Shown here one piece after another: positions 17,140-25,461 of a DNA stretch of 64,000 nucleotides. The position numbers and the translations under genes are program-made. This DNA is from Plastoroseomonas hellenica. GTDB lineage: Bacteria; Pseudomonadota; Alphaproteobacteria; Acetobacterales; Acetobacteraceae. Every line of letters begins with the position of its first letter. The stretch's first letter is position 1. Where the stretch lies: positions 96,615 to 160,614 of the forward strand of contig NZ_JAAGBB010000013.1 of the NCBI RefSeq assembly GCF_018129085.1. Direction: 5' to 3'. The notes beneath the pieces are model-generated. The model worked only from the letters and a program-made list of their open reading frames with translations. It was not told where the DNA came from and made no database searches.

Positions 17140-17550
17140 TCAGCGGGCTCCGGCTGCGCGACGTGTCGGGACGATGACAGCGTCGGCGAGCCCCGGCTCG
17201 GGCAGTGGCTGCGCCGCCATCGCCGCCAGCCATTCCTGCGTCGCCCTGGCCTTGCCCCGTGCCATCTCGAGCGCCGCATGGGCGCGGCTGTCGAAGGTGA
17301 TGCCGAGGTCCTGCAACTGGTCGACCAGCCGGGCCTCGATCCTGGCGAGGCGCCGCCGGGCAGCGGCGAAATCGGGACGCTCCCCGATGTCATGGGCGTG
17401 GCGCACGGCTTCGACCAGGGCCGTGAGCGGCCGGTCGAAGCGGTCGACCGCTTCCTCGGCGGCCATGGCCCAGCCGGTCTCGCCCCACCATGGCACAGGG
17501 CGGGCATGGGCAGGCGGCGCGTAGCCGGTTGCGACGTTTGTTGGGATCAT
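17140..17550 (-). CDS. Small protein of unknown function
   Basis: A 136-residue protein I do not recognise. It is soluble and mostly helical in appearance, with an Arg/Ala-rich amphipathic middle (FAAARRRLARIEARLVDQLQDLGI) and no signal or membrane segment. The N-terminal PVPWWGETGWAMAAEEAVDRFDRPLTAL stretch is distinctive. The start ATG at 17550 gives the full frame. It lies 113 bp upstream of the M29 peptidase in the same direction and 138 bp downstream of the cytochrome gene, so it could share a transcript with either. Confidence 0.5.
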   Translation of the reverse strand: MIPTNVATGYAPPAHARPVPWWGETGWAMAAEEAVDRFDRPLTALVEAVRHAHDIGERPDFAAARRRLARIEARLVDQLQDLGITFDSRAHAALEMARGKARATQEWLAAMAAQPLPEPGLADAVIVPTRRAAGAR

Positions 17551-17688
17551 CTTGTTGACCAGCCTGCTGTCCGTGGTGTCGACAGCGTCGACATCTCGCA
17601 GAAGCGATCAGCAATTGGCTGTGACGGAAAGCACAGGGGCGCCGCCGCCCCGGCCGTTTCGCGGGGGTGGAAGGCCATGCGCGACCGG

Positions 17689-19401
17689 CTACAGCGTCTT
17701 CAGGAACTCGATCAGGTCGAAGCGCTGCGCACCGGTCAGCTCCGGCCCGATCACGCCATTCCCGCGCGGCCCGTCGCGGAACTCGTGCCCGCGGTTGGAA
17801 TTTCCGGTGACCGTGGTGTCGAAGACGAAGCCACCGGCGAAGGGCGCGGTCGAGAAGCCGAGATGGCGAGGGTCGAATTGGCGGCTGCCGACGGTGAAGA
17901 CCCGGTCGCGACGCTCGCCGGGCAGCAGCAACTGATAGAGGCTCGGCACCGAGCCGTTGTGCAGGTAAGGCGCGGTCGCCCACATGCCGTTCAACGGGCG
18001 CGCGCGATAGGCGGCCGGCGCGCGCCAGTCATTCGCCCGGTAGCCGTCCATCTCCCGCCTTATCTCCGGTGCGATGGCGTTGTCGGCATACCAGCGCGCG
18101 ATCACCGCATCGGTCGAACGCCGCAGCCCTTCGAAGGCCGGCACCGGGGTGGTGTCGCCGCGGCTCAGATAGGCGGTGCGGGTGCGGAAATTATCCGCGG
18201 CGCGCGGATCGGTACCGATGCGATCGAGCGGCACCATGGTGAGGCTGAGATAGCGTCGCGGCGGCCCGCCCGCCATCGCCTGCGGCGGGGTCCAGCGGCC
18301 GGTGTGGCAGCCGGCGCAGAGGCTGTCATAGAGCGCCTGGCCGCGCGCCGCCGCGGCGCGGTCGATCGGTCCCAGGATCTCCTCCGGCCAGGATGGCGGG
18401 CGCAGCCCGGCGCCTGGCGCGTCGCCGGCGATCTGGCGCTCCATCTCATGGATGCGGCGGATGCGCACGGAGGAGCGGTAGAGGTTCTCGGGCGGCCCGT
18501 GCAGCCGCACCAGGGACCGTACGCCCATGGCCTCCGCGACATTGCGCCCCATCGGCTGGCGGATGGAGCCATTGTACTGCACCCAGTCGAACCAGGGCGC
18601 GTCCCAGATCGGAGGGAAGCTGACGGGGGCATTGGCGACGGCGAAATTGCGCTCGTCCCCGAGCAGGGTGCCGAAGACGAAATTGCCGCCGCGGCCCAGC
18701 GCATCGAGCCGCCCGGCGCCTTCCGCCGCTGGATAGAGCCCGGCCCGCCGCCCCTGTTCCCGCTCATCCATCCCGAGGATCAGCGCGGCGCGGAGCTGTT
18801 CGCGCAGCCGTTCCCGCGCTTCGGGCGTATCGGGCGCCTCGGGGGTACCGAGCACGCGGCCGGCGAATCGCGCGAAGCGCGGGTCGGATTCGGCGGTCAG
18901 GAACATCGAGGTGCCGAGCAGCGCCTGGAACGCGCCGATGTCGATCAGGGCCGGGCCGCCATCGATGCGGATCGCCTGCCTGCCGTATTCGATCTGCCCG
19001 GTATGGCAGGCGGCGCAGGTGACGCCGACGAATGTCTGCTGCTCGCCGCTGCCCTCCGCCTGGCCGAAAGTGTCGCGCGCGAAGCCGACCGGCAGGCCGT
19101 CCGGGTTCTCGGCGGAGGGCGTATCCGGCAGGAAGCCGAGGCGGGCCAGGTAGTCGGGTGCCGCGAAGCGTCCGGTGCCGAACAGGGTCGGCTGCGGCTG
19201 CTCCAGCGCCAGGAACCAGGCATACGGAATCAGCTTCGTGCCCTGGGAGGCATGGTAGAACCACTGCCGCTGCGGGTCGGTCCAGTTCTGCGGCAGATGC
19301 CGCACGCTGTCCGGGGCGCGATATTCGGGCAGGGTCGTACAGCCCAGAAGGGCGCTTGCCGAGACAAGCGCCGCCATCATCCAGTGGACGCGAAGCTTCA
19401 T
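17689..19401 (-). CDS. RoxA-like di-haem c-type cytochrome lipoprotein
   Basis: A 570-residue exported lipoprotein: the lipobox ALLGC places the lipidated Cys at residue 21. Two haem-c attachment sites are present, C129xxC132H133 (CAACH) and C362xxC365H366 (CAGCH). The C-terminal third has ARPLNGMWATAPYLHNGSVPSLYQLL, a motif shared by di-haem peroxidases of the MauG/CcpA superfamily and especially by the RoxA rubber-oxygenase branch. It should be a membrane-anchored peroxidase or oxygenase facing the periplasm. No cytochrome maturation or redox partner genes are near. The exact reaction is unknown. Confidence 0.85.
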   Translation of the reverse strand: MKLRVHWMMAALVSASALLGCTTLPEYRAPDSVRHLPQNWTDPQRQWFYHASQGTKLIPYAWFLALEQPQPTLFGTGRFAAPDYLARLGFLPDTPSAENPDGLPVGFARDTFGQAEGSGEQQTFVGVTCAACHTGQIEYGRQAIRIDGGPALIDIGAFQALLGTSMFLTAESDPRFARFAGRVLGTPEAPDTPEARERLREQLRAALILGMDEREQGRRAGLYPAAEGAGRLDALGRGGNFVFGTLLGDERNFAVANAPVSFPPIWDAPWFDWVQYNGSIRQPMGRNVAEAMGVRSLVRLHGPPENLYRSSVRIRRIHEMERQIAGDAPGAGLRPPSWPEEILGPIDRAAAARGQALYDSLCAGCHTGRWTPPQAMAGGPPRRYLSLTMVPLDRIGTDPRAADNFRTRTAYLSRGDTTPVPAFEGLRRSTDAVIARWYADNAIAPEIRREMDGYRANDWRAPAAYRARPLNGMWATAPYLHNGSVPSLYQLLLPGERRDRVFTVGSRQFDPRHLGFSTAPFAGGFVFDTTVTGNSNRGHEFRDGPRGNGVIGPELTGAQRFDLIEFLKTL

Positions 19402-19532
19402 ATCGGATGCCTCTCCGGCTGTTCCGGTCCCGAATCGCTGGGAAGGGTGTAACCCAGCCGGCCGTCCGATATCGATGACCTTTGTCGCAGCGTCGTCGGA
19501 TGCAGCGCAGCGGCGCCCGGATCAGGTGCCGG

Positions 19533-20264
19533 TCAGCCGTGCGGCGCCCAGGCCTCCCCACCGCCGAGGGTGGCCGACAGGTCCCGGCCGGCCTCCAGCA
19601 GCGGCGGCGCCATCGCGGCGACGCGCCCCGCGTCGAAACGGGTGATCGGCCCCGAGAGCGACAGGGCGCCGATCAACTGGCCCGCATGGCTGAAGACGGG
19701 CACCGCCATCGCGGCGGTGTCGGCGTCGCGTTCGCCGCGCGAGGTCAGCGGCAGTCGCCGCAGCAGCCGCTGCCGCTCTGCCTCCGGTGCCGCGGCGAAG
19801 TGGCGAAGCACATGACCGGCAGCACCGCGGTCGAGCGAGAGCATGTCGCCTTCGCGCACCGCCTCGCGCACGCCATGCCGCGTATCCTCGCGGAACAGGC
19901 AGAGCCGCATATCGCCTTCGCGGCGGAAGAAGGACGCGCTTTCGCCGGTCGCCGCCAGCAGGCGCCGCAGCACCGGGCGCACATGGGCTTCGAGGCGGAA
20001 AGCCTGTTGGAAGACCGAAGCGAGGCGCATCGTCTCGGCACCGAGCGCGTAGGCCTTGTCTGCCTGTCGCACCAGCAGCCCGCCTGCTTCCAGGGAGGCG
20101 GCCAGGCGCAGCACGGTGCTCTTGTAGAAGCCCGTCGCCTCCGCGATGCGCGTCAGCGTCAGCGTCGGTTCCCGTTCAGTGAAGCAGCGCAGGATGGCGA
20201 TGGCACGGTCCACGGCCTCCACCCCGCCGGCCGCCGCGCCGCTGATTCCGCTTGACCCTCGCAT
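19533..20264 (-). CDS. IclR-family transcriptional regulator
   Basis: A 243-residue IclR regulator when started at the ATG at 20264 (MRGSSGISGAAAGG); the frame continues upstream to 20351 but adds 29 residues with no family character. The winged HTH is VEAVDRAIAILRCF, then TRIAEATGFYKSTVLRLAASLEAGGLL at about residues 15-65, followed by the ligand-binding domain (FRREGDMRLCLFRED, then GAAGHVLRHFAA, then AMAVPVFSHAGQLIGALSLSGP). It is divergent from the FAD dehydrogenase and LivK-type genes and probably controls them through the palindrome at 20293-20309. Confidence 0.9.
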   Translation of the reverse strand: MRGSSGISGAAAGGVEAVDRAIAILRCFTEREPTLTLTRIAEATGFYKSTVLRLAASLEAGGLLVRQADKAYALGAETMRLASVFQQAFRLEAHVRPVLRRLLAATGESASFFRREGDMRLCLFREDTRHGVREAVREGDMLSLDRGAAGHVLRHFAAAPEAERQRLLRRLPLTSRGERDADTAAMAVPVFSHAGQLIGALSLSGPITRFDAGRVAAMAPPLLEAGRDLSATLGGGEAWAPHG

Positions 20265-20292
20265 GGCCTCAAGTTCTAGTTGAAGAAACTGA

Positions 20293-20309
20293 GTTCTGTC
20301 CAGCAGAAC
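20293..20309. promoter_or_regulatory. Palindromic operator candidate for the IclR regulator
   Basis: GTTCTG-N5-CAGAAC is a perfect 6-bp-arm dyad 29 bp upstream of the IclR start. AGTTCT occurs again about 20 bp closer to the gene. IclR proteins bind short AT-rich dyads at divergent promoters, so position and form fit, but this is a single site. Confidence 0.4.
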
Positions 20310-20370
20310 CAATGGGAGTGAGACGGTGCGGACATGCCGCCTGTTCATCAATGCTGCTCGGCCTCATTCA

Positions 20371-20412
20371 GCCTCCGCCTCCGCCTCCGCCTCCGCCTCC
20401 GCCTCCGCCTCG
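20371..20412. repeat. (GCCTCC)n hexanucleotide tandem repeat
   Basis: Six uninterrupted GCCTCC units at 20371-20406 followed by one GCCTCG unit. It lies in the leader between divergent genes, so slippage would change promoter spacing and not a protein. Confidence 0.9.
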
Positions 20413-20630
20413 GCCGGGCCGAGCGCGACAGGGCATGGCGCGCCGCTCCGCCACCTCGGTGATCTCGTAAGGGACTGGCGGCGTCTCGGCGCCGGACGGC
20501 GAGGCGGCGTCGAGGGCGATCAAGACGACCGCAGGGTCAGCAGCGTCTGCATCACCATCGGACCCACCCACGCCAACCCCTTCGCGCTCGGCTGAGCCGC
20601 GCCGCCATCCGTATCGGGAGGACAGCAACC

Positions 20631-22091
20631 ATGGCCCATCCGGCCACCACCGATCTCCTCGTCGTCGGCTGTGGCATCGCCGGACTCTCGGCCGCCGTCT
20701 CCGCGCTCCAGGAAGGACGCAGCGTGACCCTGCTGGAGCGGTCGGACCCTGCGGATTTCGGCGGCAATACCCGCTGGACCGAAGCCTATATGCGCATGAA
20801 GAACGACAGCGAGATCGCCGATGACTTCGAGGAAGCCTTCGCACGCAACAGCGGCTGGAACCTCGACCCGAACCTGGTGGTCGAAGCGGCGGGCCCTTCG
20901 GCGCACTGGCCGGCCTGGGTACGCGCACATCCCTTCCCGGATCCCGAGCTGATCGCCCGCTTCGCCGACCAGGCGCCGCCCACCATCGCCTGGCTGAAGA
21001 GCTTCGGCCTGCGCTTCGAGCCGCAGCCCATCTACCTGCTGACCCAGAACACCGCCCGCATCGCGGCGCAGGGCGGCGGTCTCGCGCTGATCGAGCGGCT
21101 GATGCAGGAGGCGGTGACGCTCGGCGCGCAGGTGCTCTACCGCACCACGGCGATCGACCTGCTGCGCGATGAGGCGGGTGCAGTGCAGGGCGTGCTGGCG
21201 ACCGGCCCAGACGGCAAGCGGCAGCGCATCGCGGCACGGGCGACGGTGCTGGCCTCCGGCGGCTACGAAGGCAATCCGGAGATGCTGACGCATTACCTGG
21301 GCGCGACGCGGGCGCGGCACATCCGCCCGGTCGCGCGCGGCGGTTACTACAACCGCGGCGAAGGCATCCGCATGGCGCTGGCCGCCGGCGCCGCGCCGGC
21401 CGGCGAATATGGCAGCTACCACGCGGAGCCGGTGGACCCGCGTTCCCGCCTGCCAGAGGCGGTGATCTTCATCTGGCCCTATGGCGTTCTGCTGAACCGC
21501 CATGGCAGGCGCTTCATCGATGAGGCCGAAGGCACCGCGGACGCGACCTATGACAACGTCACCCGCGCCATCGCCGATCAGACGGATGGCATCGCCTGGG
21601 TGATCTTCGACGGGCGCGTCGACGACATTCCACAATGGCGGCGTTCCATCCGCTCCGACATCCCACCCCTGGAGGCGCCGACGCTCGATGGGCTGCTGGT
21701 GCAGCTCGATGGGCTGGACAGCGCCGCGGCAACGGAGACGATCGCGGCCTACAATCTGGCCTGCGCGGAAGACCAGCCCTATGAGCCGCTGCGGCTCGAC
21801 GGCAATGCCGCTGCGATGCTCGCACCGCCGAAGTCGAACTGGGCGCGGCGCATCGAAAGGCCGCCCTTCCGCGTCTTCCCGATCGTCTCCGCGAATTGCT
21901 TCACCTTCGGCGGGCTGAAGGTGAACACCGACGCCCAGGTGCTCGACATGGATGGGCGGGTGATCGCCGGGCTCTACGCCGCTGGCGAGACGGTCGGCAT
22001 CTACAACAACGTCTATGTGGGCTCGACCTCGGTGCTGCGCGGCGCGGTCTTCGGGCGCCTGGCCGGACTGCACGCGGCCCGGACCACATAA
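20631..22091 (+). CDS. FAD-dependent dehydrogenase, fumarate reductase/tricarballylate dehydrogenase (TcuA) type
   Basis: A 486-residue flavoprotein. The N-terminal Rossmann motif VVGCGIAGLSAA is at residues 11-22. GGNTRWTEAYMR and the second FAD region GLYAAGETVGIYNNVYVGSTSVLRGAVFGRLAG match the fumarate reductase/TcuA/ketosteroid dehydrogenase flavoprotein family. TcuA oxidises tricarballylate, but the family also has steroid and other acid dehydrogenases. A strong GGGAGG precedes the ATG. It is followed after 39 bp by a LivK-type binding protein gene, so the pair likely imports and oxidises one compound under IclR control. Confidence 0.85.
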   Translation: MAHPATTDLLVVGCGIAGLSAAVSALQEGRSVTLLERSDPADFGGNTRWTEAYMRMKNDSEIADDFEEAFARNSGWNLDPNLVVEAAGPSAHWPAWVRAHPFPDPELIARFADQAPPTIAWLKSFGLRFEPQPIYLLTQNTARIAAQGGGLALIERLMQEAVTLGAQVLYRTTAIDLLRDEAGAVQGVLATGPDGKRQRIAARATVLASGGYEGNPEMLTHYLGATRARHIRPVARGGYYNRGEGIRMALAAGAAPAGEYGSYHAEPVDPRSRLPEAVIFIWPYGVLLNRHGRRFIDEAEGTADATYDNVTRAIADQTDGIAWVIFDGRVDDIPQWRRSIRSDIPPLEAPTLDGLLVQLDGLDSAAATETIAAYNLACAEDQPYEPLRLDGNAAAMLAPPKSNWARRIERPPFRVFPIVSANCFTFGGLKVNTDAQVLDMDGRVIAGLYAAGETVGIYNNVYVGSTSVLRGAVFGRLAGLHAARTT

Positions 22092-22130
22092 CGCGGCGGC
22101 TGAGAACAGCCGGGCGACGCGAGGGGGAGG

Positions 22131-23363
22131 ATGGCGATGAACGGCTTCACACGGCGCGGCCTTCTGGCGGCGGGCGCCGCGCTGCCCATGGCTTCACGCG
22201 GCCGGGCGCAGGGGCGGCCGGTGCTCAGGATCGGCGTGCTGAACGATCAGTCCGGCGCCTACCGTACCAATGGTGGGCCGGGCTCGGTCGCCAATGTGCG
22301 GCTGGCGGTGCAGGAGATCGCGGCGGTGCGCGGGCTGGAGGTCGAGGTATTGGTGGCCGACCACCAGGGGCGGCCGGATGTCGGGCTGAACGCGGCGCGG
22401 CAATGGTTCGACCGCGACGGCGTCGACGTGGTGATGGATTTTCAGAACTCGGCGATCGCGCTGGCCGTCGCAGGTCTCGCGCGGGAGAAGGACAGGATCG
22501 CGATCGCCTGCAATGTCGGCGCCAGCGACCTGACCGGCGCGCGCTGCTCGCCCAACACGCTGCACTGGGCTTATGACACGCAGATGCTGGCGCGGGTGAC
22601 CGGCGGGGCCCAGGTGCGCGCCGGCAACGATACCTGGTTCTTCATCACCGCCGACTACGCCTTTGGCCATGCGTTGGAGAACGATACCGGCAGCTTCGTG
22701 CGCGCGGCCGGCGGACGGGTGCTCGGCTCGGTGCGCATGCCCTTCCCGGGGACGGATTTCGCCTCGCCTTTGCTGCGGGCGCAGCAGTCGCGCGCCAAGG
22801 TGATCGGCTTCGCCAATGCTGGCACCGACACGGTGAACTGCATCAAGCAATCGGCGGAATTCGGGATCACGCGGCGTGGCCAGAAGCTCGCCGGGTTGCT
22901 GCTGCAGATCAACGACATCCACGCGCTCGACATCGAGACGGCGCAGGGGCTGACCCTGGCGGAGAGCTTCTACTGGGACCTCAACGACCGCACGCGCGGC
23001 TTCGCCCGACGCATCGGACCGGCGATGGGCGGCGTGATGCCGAACATGTCGCAGGCCGCCTGCTACGCCTCGGTCCTGCATTACCTGAAGACGGCGGCCG
23101 AAATGGGGGTGGCGGAGGCCAAGCGCAGCGGCGCCGCGACCGTCGCGCGCATGAAGGCGACGCCGGCAGAGGATGATGTCTTCGGCCGCAGCATGCTGCG
23201 CGAGGACGGGCGCGTGCTGCACACCGCCTATCTGTTCGAGGTGAAGGCGCCCTCGGAAAGCCGAGGCCCTTGGGACTACTACAAGCTGGTGGCGGCGGTG
23301 CCGCCAGAGGAGGCCTTTCGCCCCCTGGCCGAAGGTGGCTGCACCATGCCGCGCGCGGGGTGA
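22131..23363 (+). CDS. Branched-chain amino acid/amide-type ABC substrate-binding protein (LivK-like)
   Basis: A 410-residue type I periplasmic-binding protein with a twin-Arg-like signal (TRRGLLAAGAALPMASRGRAQ). The mature part starts RIGVLNDQSGAYRTNGGPGSVANVRLAV and has VEVLVADHQGRPDVGLNAARQWFD and FFITADYAFGHALENDTGSFV, typical of LivK/AmiC-like receptors. GAGGGGGAGG lies directly upstream of the ATG. The LivHMGF membrane and ATPase genes are absent from the window. Ligands in this subfamily are often aromatic or dicarboxylic acids. Confidence 0.9.
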   Translation: MAMNGFTRRGLLAAGAALPMASRGRAQGRPVLRIGVLNDQSGAYRTNGGPGSVANVRLAVQEIAAVRGLEVEVLVADHQGRPDVGLNAARQWFDRDGVDVVMDFQNSAIALAVAGLAREKDRIAIACNVGASDLTGARCSPNTLHWAYDTQMLARVTGGAQVRAGNDTWFFITADYAFGHALENDTGSFVRAAGGRVLGSVRMPFPGTDFASPLLRAQQSRAKVIGFANAGTDTVNCIKQSAEFGITRRGQKLAGLLLQINDIHALDIETAQGLTLAESFYWDLNDRTRGFARRIGPAMGGVMPNMSQAACYASVLHYLKTAAEMGVAEAKRSGAATVARMKATPAEDDVFGRSMLREDGRVLHTAYLFEVKAPSESRGPWDYYKLVAAVPPEEAFRPLAEGGCTMPRAG

Positions 23364-23375
23364 GCGGAGCCGGCT

Positions 23376-24347
23376 TCAGGCATTCGGCGCAGGGCCCCCG
23401 AAGCTGGCGCGATACTGGCTAGGCGTGACGCCGAGGCTGCGGACGAAGACCAGCCGCATGTGTTCGGCGCTGGTGAAGCCGCATTCATGCGCGACCACCT
23501 TCAGGGCCAGGCCGCTCGCCTCCAGCCGGTTGCGGGCAGCATCCAGGCGCAGGCTCTCGACGAAGGCTGCGGGTGTCAGCCCGGTCTCCTGCTTGAAGGC
23601 GCGGGCGAAGTTGCGGAGGCTCATGCCGGCGATGCCGGCCAGGGCCTCCACGCGATGCGCGTCGCGAAGATGCGCCATCACATGGGCTCTCACCCGCGCG
23701 ACCGGGGAATCGGGCTTGCCGAGGGGCGTCAGGAAGGGGCTGAACTGTGACTGCCCGCCCTGGCGCTGCGCCACCACGACCAGCCGCCGGGCAACGGCGA
23801 GCGCCACCTCGCCGCCGTGATCCTCCTGGATAAGGGCGAGTGCGAGATCGATGCCGGCGGTTACACCGGCAGAGGTGACCAGCGCGCCGTCGCGGACATG
23901 GATCCGGTCCAGCTCCACCCGCGCCTCCGGGAATTGCGCGGCGAGGCGCGGCGCGTCCTGCCAATGCGTGGTCACGGTGCGGCCGTCGAGCAGCCCGGCA
24001 TGGCCGAGCGCGAAGGCGCCGTTGCAGATCGACCCGTAGCGCGGGCAGCGCACCGCCATGGCGGCGAGCCAGCCGGTCAGGCGCGGGTCGGGGACGGTCG
24101 CCGGCAGCGACGGGCCACCGGCGACGAGCGCCAGGTCGAAGCCACTGCATGCCTCGTCGAAGCTGGCATCGGGCGTGATCAGCATGCCATTGGAAGCACG
24201 GACCGGTGCGCGATCGGCGCCGACCAATGTGACCGCGTAGCCCCAGCCTTCGCCGATGAAGCGATTGGCTTCCATGAAGGCATCGAGCGGCCCCGCGACG
24301 TCGAGGGCCTGGACGTCGGGGAAGATCGCGAGGGCGACGGACGTCAA
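23376..24347 (-). CDS. GlxA-type AraC-family regulator with DJ-1/PfpI domain
   Basis: A 323-residue regulator. Residues ~1-190 form a DJ-1/PfpI-like domain with the nucleophile-elbow-like YGSICNGAFALG, and the C-terminal ~100 residues carry two AraC HTH motifs (VEALAGIAGMSLRNFARAFKQETGLTPAAFVESLRLDAA and VAHECGFTSAEHMRLVFVRSLGVTPSQYR). The start is taken as the TTG at 24347: a GGAGG lies 9 nt upstream and the domain begins at once (TSVALAIFPDVQALDVAGPL). It is divergent from the HD hydrolase gene and probably controls it. Confidence 0.88.
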   Translation of the reverse strand: MTSVALAIFPDVQALDVAGPLDAFMEANRFIGEGWGYAVTLVGADRAPVRASNGMLITPDASFDEACSGFDLALVAGGPSLPATVPDPRLTGWLAAMAVRCPRYGSICNGAFALGHAGLLDGRTVTTHWQDAPRLAAQFPEARVELDRIHVRDGALVTSAGVTAGIDLALALIQEDHGGEVALAVARRLVVVAQRQGGQSQFSPFLTPLGKPDSPVARVRAHVMAHLRDAHRVEALAGIAGMSLRNFARAFKQETGLTPAAFVESLRLDAARNRLEASGLALKVVAHECGFTSAEHMRLVFVRSLGVTPSQYRASFGGPAPNA

Positions 24348-24523
24348 GACGCACAACCTCCAGGCTCCGCCGACGCAGCCGGCGCTCCATCCGGCCCAAT
24401 CTGGTGCCGGCCGCTGGCCGGAAAGCAAGGGTGTTTGGCGGTTCCGGACGGAGCGGCCGCGTTGCCGGATGGCTCCCGGAGGCAGCACAACAGCGCCAGC
24501 AACATCCGTGCGGAGATACCATC

Positions 24524-25165
24524 ATGGCAAGGACCATCGCCGGCATCGCCATTCCCGACAGCAGCCTCGCGCAGCATGCCGACCAGCTCGTGCGCGACAC
24601 GGAATCCGACCTTCTCTACCACCACTCCAACCGCGTTTTCCTGTTCGGTGCGTTGGCCGGCCGGCGCAGAGGCCTGCGCGTCGATGCCGAGCTGCTCTAT
24701 GTCGGCGCCATGTTCCATGACATGGGCCTGCAGGCGCCCTATGCCAGCGAGGATGAGCGCTTCGAGGTCGACGGCGCCAATGCGGCCGCCGATTTCCTGC
24801 GCGGCCACGGCATCGAGCCGCGCGACATCGAGGATGTCTGGGACGCTATCGCCCTGCACACGACGCCCGGTATCCCGAAGCACAAGCGTCCGGTCGTCGC
24901 CCTGGTCACCGCGGGCGTCGAGATGGATGTGTTGGGCCTCGACTACGATGCCTTCACCTCCGATCAGCGGCAGGCGGTCTGTGCCTGCCATCCACGCGGC
25001 CCGGGCTTCAAGAACGGGATCATCGACGCCTTCGCCTGCGGCACGATCCGCAAGCCGCAGACGACCTTCGGCAACGTCAAGGCCGACGTGCTCGCGTTAC
25101 GGGACCCGAACTACCAGCGTGTCGATTTCTGCGACGTCATCCTGAACTCCGCTTGGAGCGAATAG
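24524..25165 (+). CDS. HD-domain hydrolase, cyanamide hydratase-like
   Basis: A 213-residue metal-dependent HD-fold protein. The metal ligands are visible: His34 in YHHSNRVFLFGAL, the His65-Asp66 doublet in GAMFHDMGL, and His112 in AIALHTTPG. The spacing and the HSNRVFLFG signature match the cyanamide hydratase/Ddi2-like branch, not nucleotide phosphohydrolases. It starts at the ATG at 24524 with CGGAGAT upstream. It is divergent from the GlxA-type regulator. It may hydrate a nitrile-like or isonitrile-like compound; family placement is fair, substrate unknown. Confidence 0.75.
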   Translation: MARTIAGIAIPDSSLAQHADQLVRDTESDLLYHHSNRVFLFGALAGRRRGLRVDAELLYVGAMFHDMGLQAPYASEDERFEVDGANAAADFLRGHGIEPRDIEDVWDAIALHTTPGIPKHKRPVVALVTAGVEMDVLGLDYDAFTSDQRQAVCACHPRGPGFKNGIIDAFACGTIRKPQTTFGNVKADVLALRDPNYQRVDFCDVILNSAWSE

Positions 25166-25461
25166 AGCAGGCGCCATTCAGGCAGGCCGACCCGGGCCGG
25201 TTCGGCTGGCGCCGTCGCGCCAACCGGTGCCCTCGCTGCCCGCCGCCAGACGATCTCCTCGTCTTTCAGGAAACCTGCGGTTGCTTTCTCCCGGCGCCGA
25301 CTTGCGCCGACGGGCAGCACCGGCGTCGGGGTGTTTCCGTGGGCAGGGATGATGCTTCCGGCGCGGCGGTTGCGGCGGCTCGAACTGCGCCCAGGTCTGT
25401 GCGGCCGGGAAGGAACCGAAGCACCGGTGGCGCGTTGCCACGGATGCAAGGGAGCGAGGCT
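25166..25461. other. Intergenic region between HD hydrolase and sugar dehydrogenase genes
   Basis: This 296-bp stretch carries an imperfect hairpin at 25207-25222 (TGGCGC/GCGCCA with a CGTC loop) that could end transcription of the HD gene. GGGAGCGAGG at 25451-25460 is the ribosome binding site of the next gene. I see no coding sequence with family character in it. Confidence 0.45.

Larger units (their letters stand above)
20265..20630. other. Intergenic region with hexanucleotide repeat between IclR and FAD dehydrogenase genes
   Basis: A 366-bp gap. It holds the candidate operator at 20293-20309 and six perfect plus one imperfect copies of GCCTCC at 20371-20412. The short frames across it are low-complexity (Ser-Ala or poly-Gly) and have no recognisable domain. 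GGGAGGAC at about 20616-20623 is the ribosome binding site for the gene at 20631. The rest shows nothing I can name. Confidence 0.5.

Noticed and set aside
20326..20595. Small plus-strand frame with a Ser-Ala repeat
   Set aside because: The repeat is just the GCCTCC tract in translation; no ribosome binding site or domain.
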